DNA from: Aaosphaeria pasadenensis
Lineage: Eukaryota; Ascomycota; Dothideomycetes; Pleosporales
Length of the DNA: 64,000 nt
Direction of reading: 5' to 3'
Assembly (NCBI GenBank): GCA_022813625.1
Contig: JAKLMB010000003.1
Coordinates: 62,001-126,000 of the forward strand
Each line of letters starts with the position of its first letter. The stretch's first letter is position 1. Positions 1 through 11,394 of the stretch are shown here, piece by piece. The notes below the pieces were generated by a model. It saw only the letters and a program-made list of their open reading frames with translations. It did not search any database and was not told the origin of the DNA. A program made the translations under genes and the position numbers.

Positions 1-650
1 AATCCTCCAGCAACGGCCTTTCCAACCCATCAAGTGGCTCGAATGGTAACAGTTCGGGCCGCCGTGCGGGATCGGGACAGACCAGCTCGTTGCACCAATC
101 CGACAGTAGATCATTGGCATCATCCACAAGCGGTGCCTCGCCAAACTCGGAAGCCCTCGACGAGCCTATTGAGCTGGAAGCAGTGGTCTCGTGTACCTCG
201 GATGGGTTGGTCGTGTGTCTCCGCCGCGCTCGCCCAAGCATACCAACGGCAGCAATGCCAAATGCTCAACCATCGTACCCCAACGGAGTCTATGCTGCTC
301 CTTGGGCTCACGAGCCCATATTCGAGCCAGCGCTCCCTCACCATCTACCATATCCACTTGGCGCTCAGCATCCGGCGATGGCGCAAGCAGGTCCTTCGCC
401 TGCCTTCCAGAGCGGATTCATGCAGGCTATTCGTGATGTGGCCGTCTTCGCTTGGGCTCTTACCGGCATCAATGGCAACCTTGCTGGATACGCCAAAGGC
501 AGCCCGTTGGGCGAAAGCCAACCCCCTGACGGATTCCCTATCTGGGACCCGGAGCAGGCCCATAAGCTCTCTGGACCACCTTCTGGATATGTCTCTGGAT
601 CCGGCAGTTCGTCCAGCAATGATCCATTTGGCGATCCTGGTCTGAACTGA
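1..650 (+). CDS. 3' end of a serine-rich protein, possibly a fungal PAS-domain regulator (5' end outside window)
   Basis: The frame is open from the left edge (first full codon at 3) to a TGA at 648-650, about 215 codons, so only the C-terminus is present. It starts with a low-complexity Ser/Gly/Asn stretch. Next comes a short conserved-looking segment (DEPIELEAVVSCTSDGLVVC, then LRRARPSIP). A Pro/Ala-rich linker, a hydrophobic stretch (FMQAIRDVAVFAWALTGING) and a Gly/Ser-rich tail follow. The conserved-looking segment reminds me of fungal PAS/white-collar-like proteins, where a PAS domain sits near the C-terminus, but I cannot confirm the family. There is no internal ATG in this frame before codon 50, consistent with truncation by the window edge. 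Confidence 0.6.
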   Translation, partial: SSSNGLSNPSSGSNGNSSGRRAGSGQTSSLHQSDSRSLASSTSGASPNSEALDEPIELEAVVSCTSDGLVVCLRRARPSIPTAAMPNAQPSYPNGVYAAPWAHEPIFEPALPHHLPYPLGAQHPAMAQAGPSPAFQSGFMQAIRDVAVFAWALTGINGNLAGYAKGSPLGESQPPDGFPIWDPEQAHKLSGPPSGYVSGSGSSSSNDPFGDPGLN

Positions 651-1578
651 AAAAGTCGATTCACTTGACGAATCAACAAGTCTGTGGAAGAAAAAAGAAT
701 ATTAGGTATCATCCACAGTGTTATGGGCTACCAGTCCAGATGAGCAAATGCTCCACTTCGTTCTCTCAAATTCTCGAACATCTGTTCAATCTCTGGGCAT
801 TTCGCATGCCATTTCTATCTCTGTAGGGCTGATGATTCCACAGATGCAAAAATCTAGCGTTAAACATCGTAGGACAATACAATATTAGGTTTTCACGATC
901 ACAATGTCAATAAAGCATGTTGACTAAGAAATTGCTGTCAGTGTATTGATTTTCTGATGAACTTCCTGCAGCAGCAATCATTGGCCCGGCCACAAGACCC
1001 GCGCTCCCGTCCATCAATCGAAGATGCCAGTCAACGATCAATAATTCGTCAGGCCGTTCGCGTAGACTTTACTCCCCTGTCCGGCCCGAATGTACAATTC
1101 CTTGGCAGAGAAATGATGCCAGCAGTGACAGAGCACATGTTCCAATTTGGATCAACTCACTTCCATACACCAACTCTTTGGCCACATTCGGACAGTTTTG
1201 TACCTTTGCCTCTACGCCACCGTATTGGCGGACTGTGATTCAGAGAAGAGCCCCTTTGTTGTACCTTTGAACATCCTACTTATCGATACTCGAATTGCGC
1301 CCTATTCTTTGTCACTCCATTGGCTCCTCGGTCCTACTAATAATAAAGAAAAGCTACAGTCTTGAGTCTCAAATACCCAATTCCTAGCACCGCTGTCAGC
1401 CACTAAGAATAAAGGATGGACTGCTCTCTGATGTGGGGAGCGTTGACACCTTTGTCACCAAATGATATTTCTGGAACTATGCAAAGCATATACCTTTTGA
1501 CCTTCTGCCTCCCTCATTTTTGCCCCCGATAACTACAGAACATAGGCACGACCGACCTCACTTGCTCTATGCAATGAA
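651..1578. other. Intergenic: 3' UTR of the left gene and upstream region of the cupredoxin-like gene
   Basis: This stretch has only short open frames, of which the longest is 93 codons from 957, with no recognisable motif. The sequence is fairly AT-rich and contains AATAAA-like strings (for example near 911 and 1341) that could serve as polyadenylation signals. I see no RNA gene. Confidence 0.5.
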
Positions 1579-3508
1579 ATGGTCACAACGAAAATGTGGA
1601 CAACTCGCACCCGAGCCTTGAACATCCACTTCCCATCCGTCATCCCAGTGCTCCTCCTATGGCTGACAACTCTCCCGTATTCAGATGCCCAAAATGTGCC
1701 GCCATCTTCACCGGCATCGACGCCCTTCCCACCTGCTGTCTCAGTGTTCCCATCCCGGAGCGTGGGACAAGTCTTTGTGACAACGACTCCGGCTGCCAGT
1801 AGCCATGTCCCGCCCGCGGCAAACTCCAGTCGTCCCGCAAAGACGCATACCGTCAAGGTCGGCTTCGACCACAAATTCATTCCGGATTCTACCAAAGCCG
1901 ATGTTGGAGATGTAAGTAAGCTACAGCCATTCGTTCCAGCGAGTCCTGCATATGTAGGCCAGGCAATGCTGATAGTCTCCGTATAGATCATCGAATTCTC
2001 GTTCTACCCCCAGAACCACTCTGTCGTGAGGTCGGAGTTTGGATTCGCTTGCATACCCTACGAGATGACCGGCGAAGGGCGTGTCGGGTTCTTCAGTGGC
2101 TTCAAAGTCATCAGTGAGGTCCTAGACAATGTAAGTAGCATCCCCTATTTTCGCACTCCAGATCATCCTTAGAAATCCAACATGCAGGTGCTGATTCATT
2201 ACATACAGCCACCAAAATTCCATGTCAGGGTGAACGACACGGAACCCATATTCTACTATTGCAGTGCGCCAGGAAGCTGTGACGAGTACAGCATGGTCGG
2301 AGCCATAAACCCCGTAAGTCAAAACCCCAGACCACGATCCATCGATAGAGCCTCTTAGATGAAATATGAACACACGCAATCTGACATTCTCCTCACAGAA
2401 TGCCTCAACGCCCGTCTCAGTCCAACACGAACTCGCAAACAACGCATCATTCGTCCTCCAACCCGGCGAGCCGTTTCCTCCAGAGTCTCCCGCCGCCACT
2501 TCATCTCCTCTTCCCAACCCAGCAGGAGGAGGGCACACCAAACCCCATCTCAGCCCCGGCGCGATCGCAGGAATCTCCATAGCAGCAATATTCGTCGCCG
2601 CCCTGGCCGCCCTGTTGACATTCTACATTGCGCGCTCAAAGACGCTGAAGGAAGAGATCCACCGCAAGGCGTCGACCGTCGCGCGGCGTACAACGCCCCC
2701 CAGTCCAACGCTATTTGATATCTTCCAGACAACGTCGTCTTCTTCTGCGGCAGCAACAGCAGCGGCGGCGGGGATGTCACCACCTCAGACGAAACCGCCA
2801 GCGTACGACTTGCACACCCCTCCCACCACCTCCCATCAATGGAATCCAAACATCAACGCATATTCCCCACCACCTCCACCACTACCGCCACCACCACCAC
2901 CGATGCGCGAAACCACAAGCAACCCCAACCCCAACACAAGCACCATCACCAGGAAACTCAAGAGCAAAAGAGCCCTAGGCTGGTCCCACGCCACAAGCCC
3001 CATAACCACCACCTCCAACGCAACGATGAACCCGCTATCGCTATCCCTACCCCCGGGAACCTCAACCTCAACCTCAACGGCCGCACAACAGCAGCACCCC
3101 GCACTCCGAAACTCACAGTTCAGAGAGCAGTTCGCCGGCGCGGGCAACCCTACACGCCGCGGCCACCACCATCCCGCCAACACATCCGACGAGGAGGAGG
3201 AGAGAGAAGAAAGCAGGGCAGCGAGTCCGCGGTCCGTGGGCGGGACCTTTGATTTCAGCGCCGAGACGGGGACCTACGCGAGGACGCATGACGGGGAGGG
3301 CGTTGTGTACGCTAGCGATGTTGACGCTGGTGGGAACGAAAAGAATGATAGCAGTCGCAGAGACAAGGACGGAGAGAAGTCGTCTTCGTCGTCGTGGACT
3401 CTGCGGCGTCACCGCCACTACGAGCATACCTCGTCCTCGCCAATTGAGTTGGACGGCACGGGCGTTGGGAAGGAGCATGTCACGGCGGATGCGAAGGCGA
3501 GATATTGA
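1579..3508 (+). CDS. Extracellular serine-rich cupredoxin-like protein with one membrane span
   Basis: I place four exons at 1579-1911, 1987-2130, 2209-2313 and 2399-3508, giving about 563 aa. The N-terminus (residues 1-37) carries a hydrophobic signal sequence (VIPVLLLWLTTLPYSDA). A Ser/Pro/Thr-rich linker follows, then a cupredoxin fold at about residues 100-195: HTVKVGFDHKF, YPQNHSVVRSEFGFACIPYEM, and FYYCSAPGSCDEYSMVG. After a Pro-rich stalk there is one membrane segment (GAIAGISIAAIFVAALAALLTFYIA), a basic stop-transfer and a long Pro/Ser-rich cytosolic tail. This is the architecture of fungal 'extracellular serine-rich' surface proteins. The third acceptor could instead lie at 2187 (seven more codons, in frame), but 2208 joins directly to the family-like PPKFHVRVNDT. 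The position that holds the second copper-binding His in plastocyanins reads Ser (APGSC), so type-1 copper binding is doubtful. Function is unknown; a cell-wall or surface role is inferred. Confidence 0.88.
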
Positions 3509-4781
3509 GTATGTGAATCATCGAGTTTGGGTTATGTTCATTACGATTGAAGGCGTCTGCAGGTATGGGGCGGGGTTTTTTCTTTCCCTCTATGTTTAGG
3601 TGCGTCTTTCGTGTTTTTAGTGCATCGAGGAGGATGAGGTGCAATGCATATATACTGATGGGATGGATGAAGTGCTCTGACACAGTAATGGAAACGACGT
3701 GAAGAGGCAATAGCACTGGCACTGGCACTCACTGGCTTGGGCTTGATCATACATGTATCTATTTCCCTCTCCCAACATAACAATATGGCTTGGTTCGAAA
3801 TTAATGTTCCCTTCCTTGTGTATGTTTCTTGATGTAGGCAAGATATGGCACGACACACACATAAAGGACTGAAAGGAGACGAGCAAGTAACTCGATCAAT
3901 CATGCAAAAACCACACTTCGTCACATCACATTACTTCATCCAATAGAAAGCCGTTCTTGTTGTTGTTTTTGGAAATTAATCGAGGTATCTTTTTTATTTT
4001 ATTTCATTCGCATATTGTCCCGCTCTCGAGAGGAGTTTTGCAAGCGTTTCACACAGCAGTATAATAATCCTTCTTCAAGTAGTGTGTAATCCCCCCCTTC
4101 CGCCCGGCAGGCGGACGGGCGGGCCATTGACCAAGATCAACACAACAACGGGGGAACCCGAATCCTTTTTGTCGTTCGGTTCGTTCGGTCGTTCGTTCCA
4201 TGCCCCATCCATCCATCCAAAAACAATAATAGAACGAGAAAAGCAAAGTAGAGCTTTAAAAGTCGCGAGCGCCAACACTTGACACTCAAGCAACGGTACA
4301 CAAATGTGCCCCCCACCGCGCGCGCCCCCTCTTTTGAATTTTGAATCCCAGAAGAGAAAAAAAAGAGGGAAGAAAAAAGCCCATGCCTAGGTACGCATCA
4401 ACGCCGCCCCCACTGAACCCTTTTTGGAAGAGAAAAAGGATGTGTAGATCCTTGGCCATGCAGCCAGATAATGAAATGACTGGCCGAAAAAGACTAAGTG
4501 CGGACAGTCCGAGCGTAATCGAAGCGCGTGAGAAGGCGTTCCACCACTGTGTGGCCCAACATAAAACCATAACTATCTTCAAACAACAGATTCAAGAAGA
4601 GAAGAGAAGAGAGTAGTAGAAAAGAACTGGAAGGGAACGGCTATAACTCGACCAGATAATGTACAGTGGAAATCCACGGAAAGGAAAGCTGTTGGATAGG
4701 GCGCTCAGCACCCCAGCTGAGGAGCCAGTGTCCACGAAAGAAGAGGTGACAGAAGGAAGAAGAGTGGGTATCTTGGTCTTT
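3509..4781. other. Convergent 3' flanks of the cupredoxin-like gene and SET3
   Basis: The two flanking genes converge here, so the 1.27 kb should hold both 3' UTRs. Only short frames without motifs occur. An AT-rich patch at about 3960-4015 (TTTTTTATTTTATTTC) and a purine-rich stretch at 4345-4380 are the only compositional features. I see no gene. Confidence 0.5.
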
Positions 4782-7772
4782 TTAGGTAGTTGTAGGCGTC
4801 GGATTCGGCTCCTCGGAGACAGTGGACAGGGCGGCAGGTTCGGGACTCTTCCGTGATGGCGAGCCAGTGGTTGGAAGACTTGCTGTAGACAAAGTAGGAG
4901 ATGTCATGGACTGAGACTGTGCAAGCGGGGGTGTTGCGCTCGTACCCGTTGACTGTGTCTGCGCCAGCTTGGCCCTTCTGTTGGTGTAATCACTGAGGCT
5001 GAGTTTCTTCCTAGCTGGCGTCGGGTTAACAGCATTCGAGACCGAAGGAGAGAACGGGGATGGTGCGGACGGCAGTCCGGAAGGCGACTGCGCAAGAGCG
5101 GAACCTGGAGTGATGGCACTCAACGGCGCCGCCGGATTGCTGGGATCGGGTGATGGGAGTCGGATCTCGAGTGCTTCTGGTTTTACATCGCTCTCGCTGG
5201 GGGGTTCCGCTGTGGCATGTGCAGACTGCGCTGACGGAGCTGGAGAAGGGCTGGCCTCTTTGGGCCATGGAGGAGGTGGTGGCTGGGCGGGTGGATGCGA
5301 AATGTCGGATGCAGCGTCCAGGATTGGCGCATCAGGCATCTCTTCGATTTTAGGGGATGGCGGCGCGGGGGTTGTTGCTGTATCTGCATCCTTCATGTCA
5401 ACGTCTGCCTCTTGGGCAGAGGGTTCTTCTTTGGGTGGATTGGATTCCGCCAGTGGAGTTGATTCCTTTGGCGCAGCTGGCACGTCTGTAGAAGCGTCCG
5501 CAACAGTGGGCTCTCCAACATCAGCGACTGGGCGAACAGGCGATGCTTTACAAGACGAGACGTCTTTGAGTGTTGGAGATCGTGATTCCATCTTGACGGA
5601 CGCGGAACGCTCTCGTTGCTCGCGGTCTGCAGTGGCCTGTTGCAGGAGCTTGTGCTTGAAGGAGACAGGTCGCTTGATGAGCCTCTGCTTAGTAGCAGTA
5701 GGTGCCTTGTCTGCTACTGTAGGTGCGGGATCGCAGTCTGTCTGGGTAGAGCAGTCCACGTAGACAGGTTTTGGCTTAGACACCGTCCGTCCATTTGTCT
5801 TGACCGAGCTGCCAGACGTTTTGCGGTTGCCGCTGTGGGAGTCCCGAGAGGTTCGTGCGGAAGGCGAAGGCTCCGAAGGCCCGAGTTGTTTCTGTTGGTC
5901 TTGGTCAGTTTCAGGATTGGGAGCTCGTTGTTTGCGCCTTACGGAAGAGGAGAGGCTTGGTGTGTTGAGAGCCGAGCCAGCGCTGTTTCGTTTTCCTCGC
6001 TTGCTCTTGTGCTGCTCATCATACTCCAACTGCTCGAACAACCGCTCTTGCTGTTGGAGTTTCCGTCTCTCCCGATCCGACATCTTCGAATCCCCTCCAT
6101 CCACTGACAAATGGGTTGCTGGAGTGATGTCCCGACTGCTCGACTTGTGGGAACCAGATGTCGAGCGACCGTCCGCGTTCTCGTCGTCACCATTGTCACG
6201 ATTGAAAGACTCGCTGCCTGCGCGGCTGTTTGTTGCGTGTCCTGTACTCAGAGGAGAAACTTGCGTCTTCTTTGACTTCCTGCCTTTGGTGGATTTCGGA
6301 GGCTGCAAGGGGTCACCGTTAGGGTTATTTGGACGACGGGCTCGCTGCAGGAGACACTCAGGCCCTCGTCTGCATGCGCACCCTCCAAAATTGGAAAGCA
6401 CGTTGGCTACCCAAGGCTCGATCTTCTTGAATCCTTCTTTCCGTATGTCGCCGTTGCTGACGGCATTTTCTAACCTTTGTCGGATCTCTGTATCGATCTC
6501 CCAACCAATTGTGAGCTCTTCGTCTGGCTCGATGTCGTGCATGGCTATCAGGCAGAAGTGATAACCACTCTCAGGCCCTTGAGTGAGTATCTTCATTTCA
6601 ATGTTCGGGTTGCAACTTCTCCTCACATAACGTAGTATTGTGCCTTCGTGTCTCGTATCGATGTAGAGGGGTAATCGGGGTGTGAAGAAAACGAAAGGCT
6701 CGGGATGGCGAAGAAGGTCCCATCGGTTTGCAGGTTCTGAGAAGTAGTCCTCTTTCCGTCCGATGCGGCCCTTTACCTCGCCGATAAAGGCTTGCTGGGG
6801 TACGAAAGTCTCCACCGTGAGGAACTGCCACTGTGGATGGGCGCCATGTACCATGATTCGAGAATCATCATCCTTTTGCTTGTTTATTATCGGTGCGAGT
6901 GCTTCCAAATCTTCGATTGTCTGGTCGATACGTTGGAAAACATCGCCTGGGTGTAGCCCACCGGTTGCTTCCGCGAGTGCCTCACGGTCGTTGAGCCACA
7001 GCGAGATGTCGTTTGCAACGCCGATATCCGTGTAAGAGTTCGAGTCAGCCGAGGCCGGTTCAGCCTGACGATACAGGTTCATGAACTCGGGCGAGAACTC
7101 CTCCAGTGGACCATCCGCGAGGGGAGGTGACTTTACTGGACTGTGTCCGTTGTGCATCGTTGAACTGGCACGCTTGCGTGACCCCGGTGCAAGAGCAGGC
7201 GCCTGACTTAGGACACCGGAGACAGAACCAGAGGTTCGATGACTGGTTTTGGGTCTTTTGTTGGGAGGTGGTTGGTCTCGAGGGCTTCCGCTTTTGCGCT
7301 CAGGGTTATAGTGCAGGTCATTGTTCGAATGGACTGCCCAGCCATTTGGCTGGACGGATCCTAGCGGGTCTTTTGCCCTCTTCTTGTGGTTCTTTGTGGC
7401 AGTCTTCGGCTTCACCTTACGCTCTCCGATACTGTTCTGGAGCTCGCGGCGTTGTCGCTGCTTGTCGGCGGCGCCTTTGGAATCGACGGTTCGTGGCAGG
7501 CAGTCAACGCACTCGTGGATGTCTGGAACGTTCTGTGCCGTTACGTAGTAGCACACAATGTGCTGCCATGAATCACACTTTTCACAGAGTACGGTGTTGC
7601 CATCGTCGTCCGAGTAGCCGCAGATGCATTTGATGACCGAAGACTCTTCCTCTTCGATGGTACCGTCTAGCGCAGATGAGCCGTTGGTGTAGGGGATCGG
7701 TGAGGGTCCACCGTAGAGGGAGGGAGCGGGCTGAAGGTCAGCATGCGCCTTGACGGACGAGACTTCAGTCAT
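4782..7772 (-). CDS. SET3: SET3-type PHD finger and SET domain chromatin protein
   Basis: This is a single uninterrupted frame of 996 aa. A PHD finger lies at residues 49-91 (CICGYSDDDGNTVLCEKCDSW, ending CVDC). A SET domain lies at about 310-428 (ETFVPQQAFIGEVKGRIG ... RRSCNPNIEM ... EELTIGWE), followed by a short cysteine cluster (CACRRGPEC). The last 500 residues are low-complexity Ser/Pro/Lys-rich with predicted coiled-coil around RERRKLQQQERLFEQLEYDE. PHD plus a central SET is the hallmark of yeast Set3 and animal MLL5/SETD5, which scaffold a histone deacetylase complex (Set3C) and read H3K4 methylation through the PHD finger. The usual catalytic Tyr of SET domains (ELTFDY) reads Trp here (ELTIGWE), in line with a non-catalytic SET domain. 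The start is the first ATG of the frame; no intron is needed. Confidence 0.93.
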   Translation of the reverse strand: MTEVSSVKAHADLQPAPSLYGGPSPIPYTNGSSALDGTIEEEESSVIKCICGYSDDDGNTVLCEKCDSWQHIVCYYVTAQNVPDIHECVDCLPRTVDSKGAADKQRQRRELQNSIGERKVKPKTATKNHKKRAKDPLGSVQPNGWAVHSNNDLHYNPERKSGSPRDQPPPNKRPKTSHRTSGSVSGVLSQAPALAPGSRKRASSTMHNGHSPVKSPPLADGPLEEFSPEFMNLYRQAEPASADSNSYTDIGVANDISLWLNDREALAEATGGLHPGDVFQRIDQTIEDLEALAPIINKQKDDDSRIMVHGAHPQWQFLTVETFVPQQAFIGEVKGRIGRKEDYFSEPANRWDLLRHPEPFVFFTPRLPLYIDTRHEGTILRYVRRSCNPNIEMKILTQGPESGYHFCLIAMHDIEPDEELTIGWEIDTEIRQRLENAVSNGDIRKEGFKKIEPWVANVLSNFGGCACRRGPECLLQRARRPNNPNGDPLQPPKSTKGRKSKKTQVSPLSTGHATNSRAGSESFNRDNGDDENADGRSTSGSHKSSSRDITPATHLSVDGGDSKMSDRERRKLQQQERLFEQLEYDEQHKSKRGKRNSAGSALNTPSLSSSVRRKQRAPNPETDQDQQKQLGPSEPSPSARTSRDSHSGNRKTSGSSVKTNGRTVSKPKPVYVDCSTQTDCDPAPTVADKAPTATKQRLIKRPVSFKHKLLQQATADREQRERSASVKMESRSPTLKDVSSCKASPVRPVADVGEPTVADASTDVPAAPKESTPLAESNPPKEEPSAQEADVDMKDADTATTPAPPSPKIEEMPDAPILDAASDISHPPAQPPPPPWPKEASPSPAPSAQSAHATAEPPSESDVKPEALEIRLPSPDPSNPAAPLSAITPGSALAQSPSGLPSAPSPFSPSVSNAVNPTPARKKLSLSDYTNRRAKLAQTQSTGTSATPPLAQSQSMTSPTLSTASLPTTGSPSRKSPEPAALSTVSEEPNPTPTTT

Positions 7773-8421
7773 AATCCGCCTTTCGCAAGTGAGATGGAGG
7801 TTGGTGATCGCAGGATAGGTGGGCTCAGGCTCGAGGTGCTATGGATCGCATGACGCCAGTTGGGCGAACGACCAAGACCGAGCGGACGATGCCGACGCGT
7901 AACGAGATGGACACCCCTTGGAAACCGATCCGATGTCGTTCTGGGTCGAGTTCGAGTGTTCAGAGGTGTTGCTGACAAGGGGGCAAAGGCTTTCGTGGCG
8001 GATCGCGAGGTGGGTAGCGACGGAAGGAGCGGTCGTGACGAGACGAGGGAAGTCTAGAAACGAACAGAACGGCGTGGTTAGGAGTATAATTATGGTTTTA
8101 AAGGTGATTTGTAGGTGTGGCCATGTAGCGCGCCCGTGGAAGACGAGAGGGGGAGGGTGGTGATGAGGCGTGAAAGGGCTCCCCAACAAACAAGGGAGGA
8201 TCGCGGTCTTCAACGGCGAGCGATGTCACAGTGAAAGGGAGTGATCGTTGTAAGGAGGTGATAAGATGTAGTCGATAACGGCGTGAGGCGATCGTAGTTG
8301 TGTTGAGGGGTGGGCGTCGTAGAGGGTGGATTGGAAGGAGGAGGGAAGAAGTAGTGGTAGTAGAAGAAGAAGAGGCAGTTTAGTGAGGGAAAGAACGAGA
8401 GGCACCTACTCTCCCAAAGCG

Positions 8422-8455
8422 ACAGAGAGAGAGTGACAGAGAGAGAGAGAGAAGA
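8422..8455. repeat. GA-rich microsatellite
   Basis: There is an imperfect (GA)n tract interrupted by GTGAC, in the upstream region of SET3. It lies in purine-rich sequence and is probably part of the 5' leader or core promoter. Confidence 0.8.
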
Positions 8456-8583
8456 CAAGCCAACCAACCAGCCAAAGAGAGAGCGAACGAGTGAGCGAGA
8501 AGCGATCTAATCTAGATGTGGTAAGCGCGCATGAGCTCGGACCGCCAATGGCCAAGGCAAGTCCACCAGGCGGGTTCATTATT

Positions 8584-8619
8584 AGTAGCAGCAGTAGCAG
8601 TAGCAGTAGCAGTAGCAGT
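8584..8619. repeat. AGTAGC trinucleotide-type microsatellite
   Basis: Six tandem AGTAGC-like units (with one AGCAGC variant) occur directly before the near-palindrome AGTACTCGGAGTACT. The tract is non-coding on present evidence. Confidence 0.85.
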
Positions 8620-9252
8620 TCAGTACTCGGAGTACTCGTACCTAGCACTCGGGCATGGTTGGGACGAGTCGACGAGTGAGAAGACCTCGAAAGAAGAGTT
8701 TAGAGACATGGATGGAGATGAATATAGAGATAGAGAGGGTAGTGACAGAGATATAAGGCAAGGGAATGGGAGCATAGGAGAGATCGTGGAGCGAAGAATA
8801 CTGACTCCTCTCCTAGTAGTAGCAGGTTTGTACATACAAAACTCCGCACAAAACTACATCAACATAATCGTCCCAGAGCAGCGGCGGACTACTTGCCGTG
8901 CCTGTTCTTTGCACATATGGGCTGAAAGAGGCCAGCCAGTCGTTAAAATAATCTGGGACAGAATAGACGGCGGTGTTGTCGCATTTTCGTGAGTCCGTTT
9001 GATTGTATGCATGTGTGCTGTGCTGGTAATGGGAAAAATGGAGTGATGGCTCTCTGACCATGCGTGCGCAATATTTCAAAGCGGTCATAGACGAGTGCAT
9101 CACTTGTCAGAAAGGACATATTAGGCAGCAGGCCGTCATTCTGAACTGGGTGACCGGAGAGGCACTGCGCGATGTGCGAATGGACGGGGATTGTGCGTGC
9201 AGTGCGGTACGGTGCAGTGCAGCGCGCGGGCGCAGCGAGCGGGCATTTTATT

Positions 9253-9287
9253 GAGCGTGAGCGTGAGCATGAGCGTGTGCGTGTGCA
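9253..9287. repeat. GAGCGT / GTGCGT hexanucleotide repeat
   Basis: Tandem imperfect copies of TGAGCG grade into TGTGCG. No coding assignment. Confidence 0.7.
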
Positions 9288-9356
9288 GCGTGGGTGAGAA
9301 AGAGGGCGAACCCAGAGTTTGTTAGAGGGGAATAATGGACAGACATCATGCATGTT

Positions 9357-9374
9357 GGATGGATGGATGGATGG
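9357..9374. repeat. GGAT tetranucleotide repeat
   Basis: Four and a half copies of GGAT occur in intergenic DNA; similar GGATG strings recur at 9782-9805. Confidence 0.8.
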
Positions 9375-10592
9375 TTAGGGTGAAACTGAGTGGAAAGGCC
9401 AAATAGAGACTAGATCAGGACTAGACTAGGTGGTTGAACAAGTAGAAGAGTTGGTTGGTTGGTTATTTGGTGACTCTGTCAGTAGTCTTCCCCGAGAGAT
9501 GAAGAATGAACTCCTGCTTCTCTCCCTCTCTCTCCCCTATCCTTTCTCTCCCTCTCCTCTATTCCGAGTCTATGAGGAGTGTAGGATAGTCCATGTTATG
9601 GTGTAGTTTTCGTGACGCGACCGACGGCTCAACCTTGGTTGTGCTGTGCCAACTATGACTGGTCGAGTTGGAAGAGAGTGCAACTCTGCAAGTGGAACGG
9701 GTCCCAGGCAGAACCTTAAGCACCCTATTGGTCCCTTCGGCGGCGGCGGCGCTCCGATACCAGGGGGAGGGTGGGAAGGTGATGGATGGGATGGATATGG
9801 ATGGGATGGCAGGACGGAATAGGGTGGATATGAGAGGCACGGGAGAGGAGACGGAGAGGAAGGGAAAGGGTGGGCAGAACTTAGAAGGGAAAAAGGAAAC
9901 GGGTGCGAAAATAGTCGGCAAGAGTGGGAAAGAGAAGAGGGGGGGCCGCTTTTTGGGCTCAAAGAGTCAAAGCTGGTCACAAAAATATGCAACGCGCTCT
10001 TTTTCTCTTTCCACCCAATCAACGTCCATTCCCTCATCCCCGTCGACTTCCCAGAGTCCCAGCTGTCCTCTCCGGCTCTCCCTCTCCTTGTGCTGTAAGT
10101 ATGACTTCACTTAGGGTAGATATATTATTAGTCCAGGATGGCCGTAGTAGGATAAGTCACGGTCGTCAGCGTATCTGTAGGTAGACGGCCTTGCACTACC
10201 GGCCACCTACCTACTTCCCTTCTCTTCCATACGCGCGTCGTAGTTATCTTCTCCATTCTCGACTCCTCCTCCTCTTATCCCTTGTCCAACAGGGTATCCC
10301 GTCGACGACGCAATACTAGCAGATGCTCACGTCAGGACCACTCGAGATAAGATGATATGTACTTGTATCCCGACGGTCCCATTCCTCGCCAGTGACTAGA
10401 GCAGCAACGGTCCGCCAGAGGAAAAGGGAAGGGACATATCGTCCCGAAAAGCGTACTCGCACTGTTGGAAATAGTTAGGACGAAGAGGAGGCGAGAGGGG
10501 AAGCACCACGATTATTGGCACTGTCGGTTCGCCTTCCAACATCCCTCCTCTCCTCGACCAGGAAGCAGACCAGCCTGTGGAAAGATACCCCG

Positions 10593-10617
10593 TCTGCCTG
10601 CCTGCCTGCCTGCCTGC
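10593..10617. repeat. TGCC tetranucleotide repeat
   Basis: About six tandem TGCC units lie in the region upstream of the carboxylesterase gene. Confidence 0.85.
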
Positions 10618-11394
10618 ACAGTGCATGCATGGACACACTTCGCCCCCCCATTTCACCAAGCAATCCGCCTTTCAGACCGAGCACTAATACTGACATCCAA
10701 GAATGTCCCACCCAACCGAACGACGCCCGTATTTCGCTCCCGTTCCATCGGGCATAGCGTAATTGAGATCATTCTTATCTCATGGCTCTCATCGTTTGTT
10801 CACAACCCCCTTTTCTCCATCCTTTCTTTCCTGTTATTGACTATCGTAACTGCATACTCTGCGCGAGCATTCATTAAAGCAACTGTTGTCTGTCCCCTCG
10901 AGAACATGATCGTCGCGCCCTCGGGTTCGCCCACCATGTCGATCTACCCCTCAGATCGCAACGGTCGTGTCGCAGTGTGTCCCGAGCAGTCAGTCTCTCC
11001 ACCTCCGACCCCATTTGGTGCATGGCCCGATGAAGTTTCAATATCTTCCTCAGACCAGCTCATTCAATCGTGTTGGGCGCTCCATGCCTCGCGATCTCGC
11101 AAATTGTGAAAATGCCATCTCTCATCTACAATCGTCGGAGTAGCCCTGTCGTCCGCAGGTACCGGACCATCAAACATGCGTCGGATCTGCGTCCCAATCC
11201 TCCGTTAGCTCCTCACACTCTGTAATTCTTCCTGCAATCGAAACTCCAGCATATTAACCTGCTGTCCGATCAATTTCATTTCCCCCGGAGCAGCGAATGA
11301 TAGTTCTACCGCCCCTGCTCGTAAAGGTAGTGTATATGGTGCGATTGCCTGCCCACAATGTTGCAGCCTCTTTTTTGACGTCTACTCTCCGCAC

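Larger units (their letters stand above)
7773..11394. other. Intergenic region upstream of SET3 and of the carboxylesterase
   Basis: The 3.6 kb between divergent genes has no frame with recognisable homology. It contains several simple repeats (listed separately). A long frame at 10465-11109 opens with TTG and lacks an ATG until about 10904; its tail looks mildly protein-like but matches nothing I know. Long purine- and pyrimidine-rich strings at 8340-8500 and 9500-9600 are typical of fungal leaders or promoters. A non-coding transcript is possible but not shown. Confidence 0.45.

Noticed and set aside
5110..5763. 217-codon plus-strand frame opposite SET3
   Set aside because: It is a shadow of the Ser/Pro-rich SET3 coding sequence on the other strand.
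10465..11109. 214-codon plus-strand frame
   Set aside because: It starts with TTG, contains a TGCC microsatellite, and has no recognisable domain; at best the last 67 codons could be coding.
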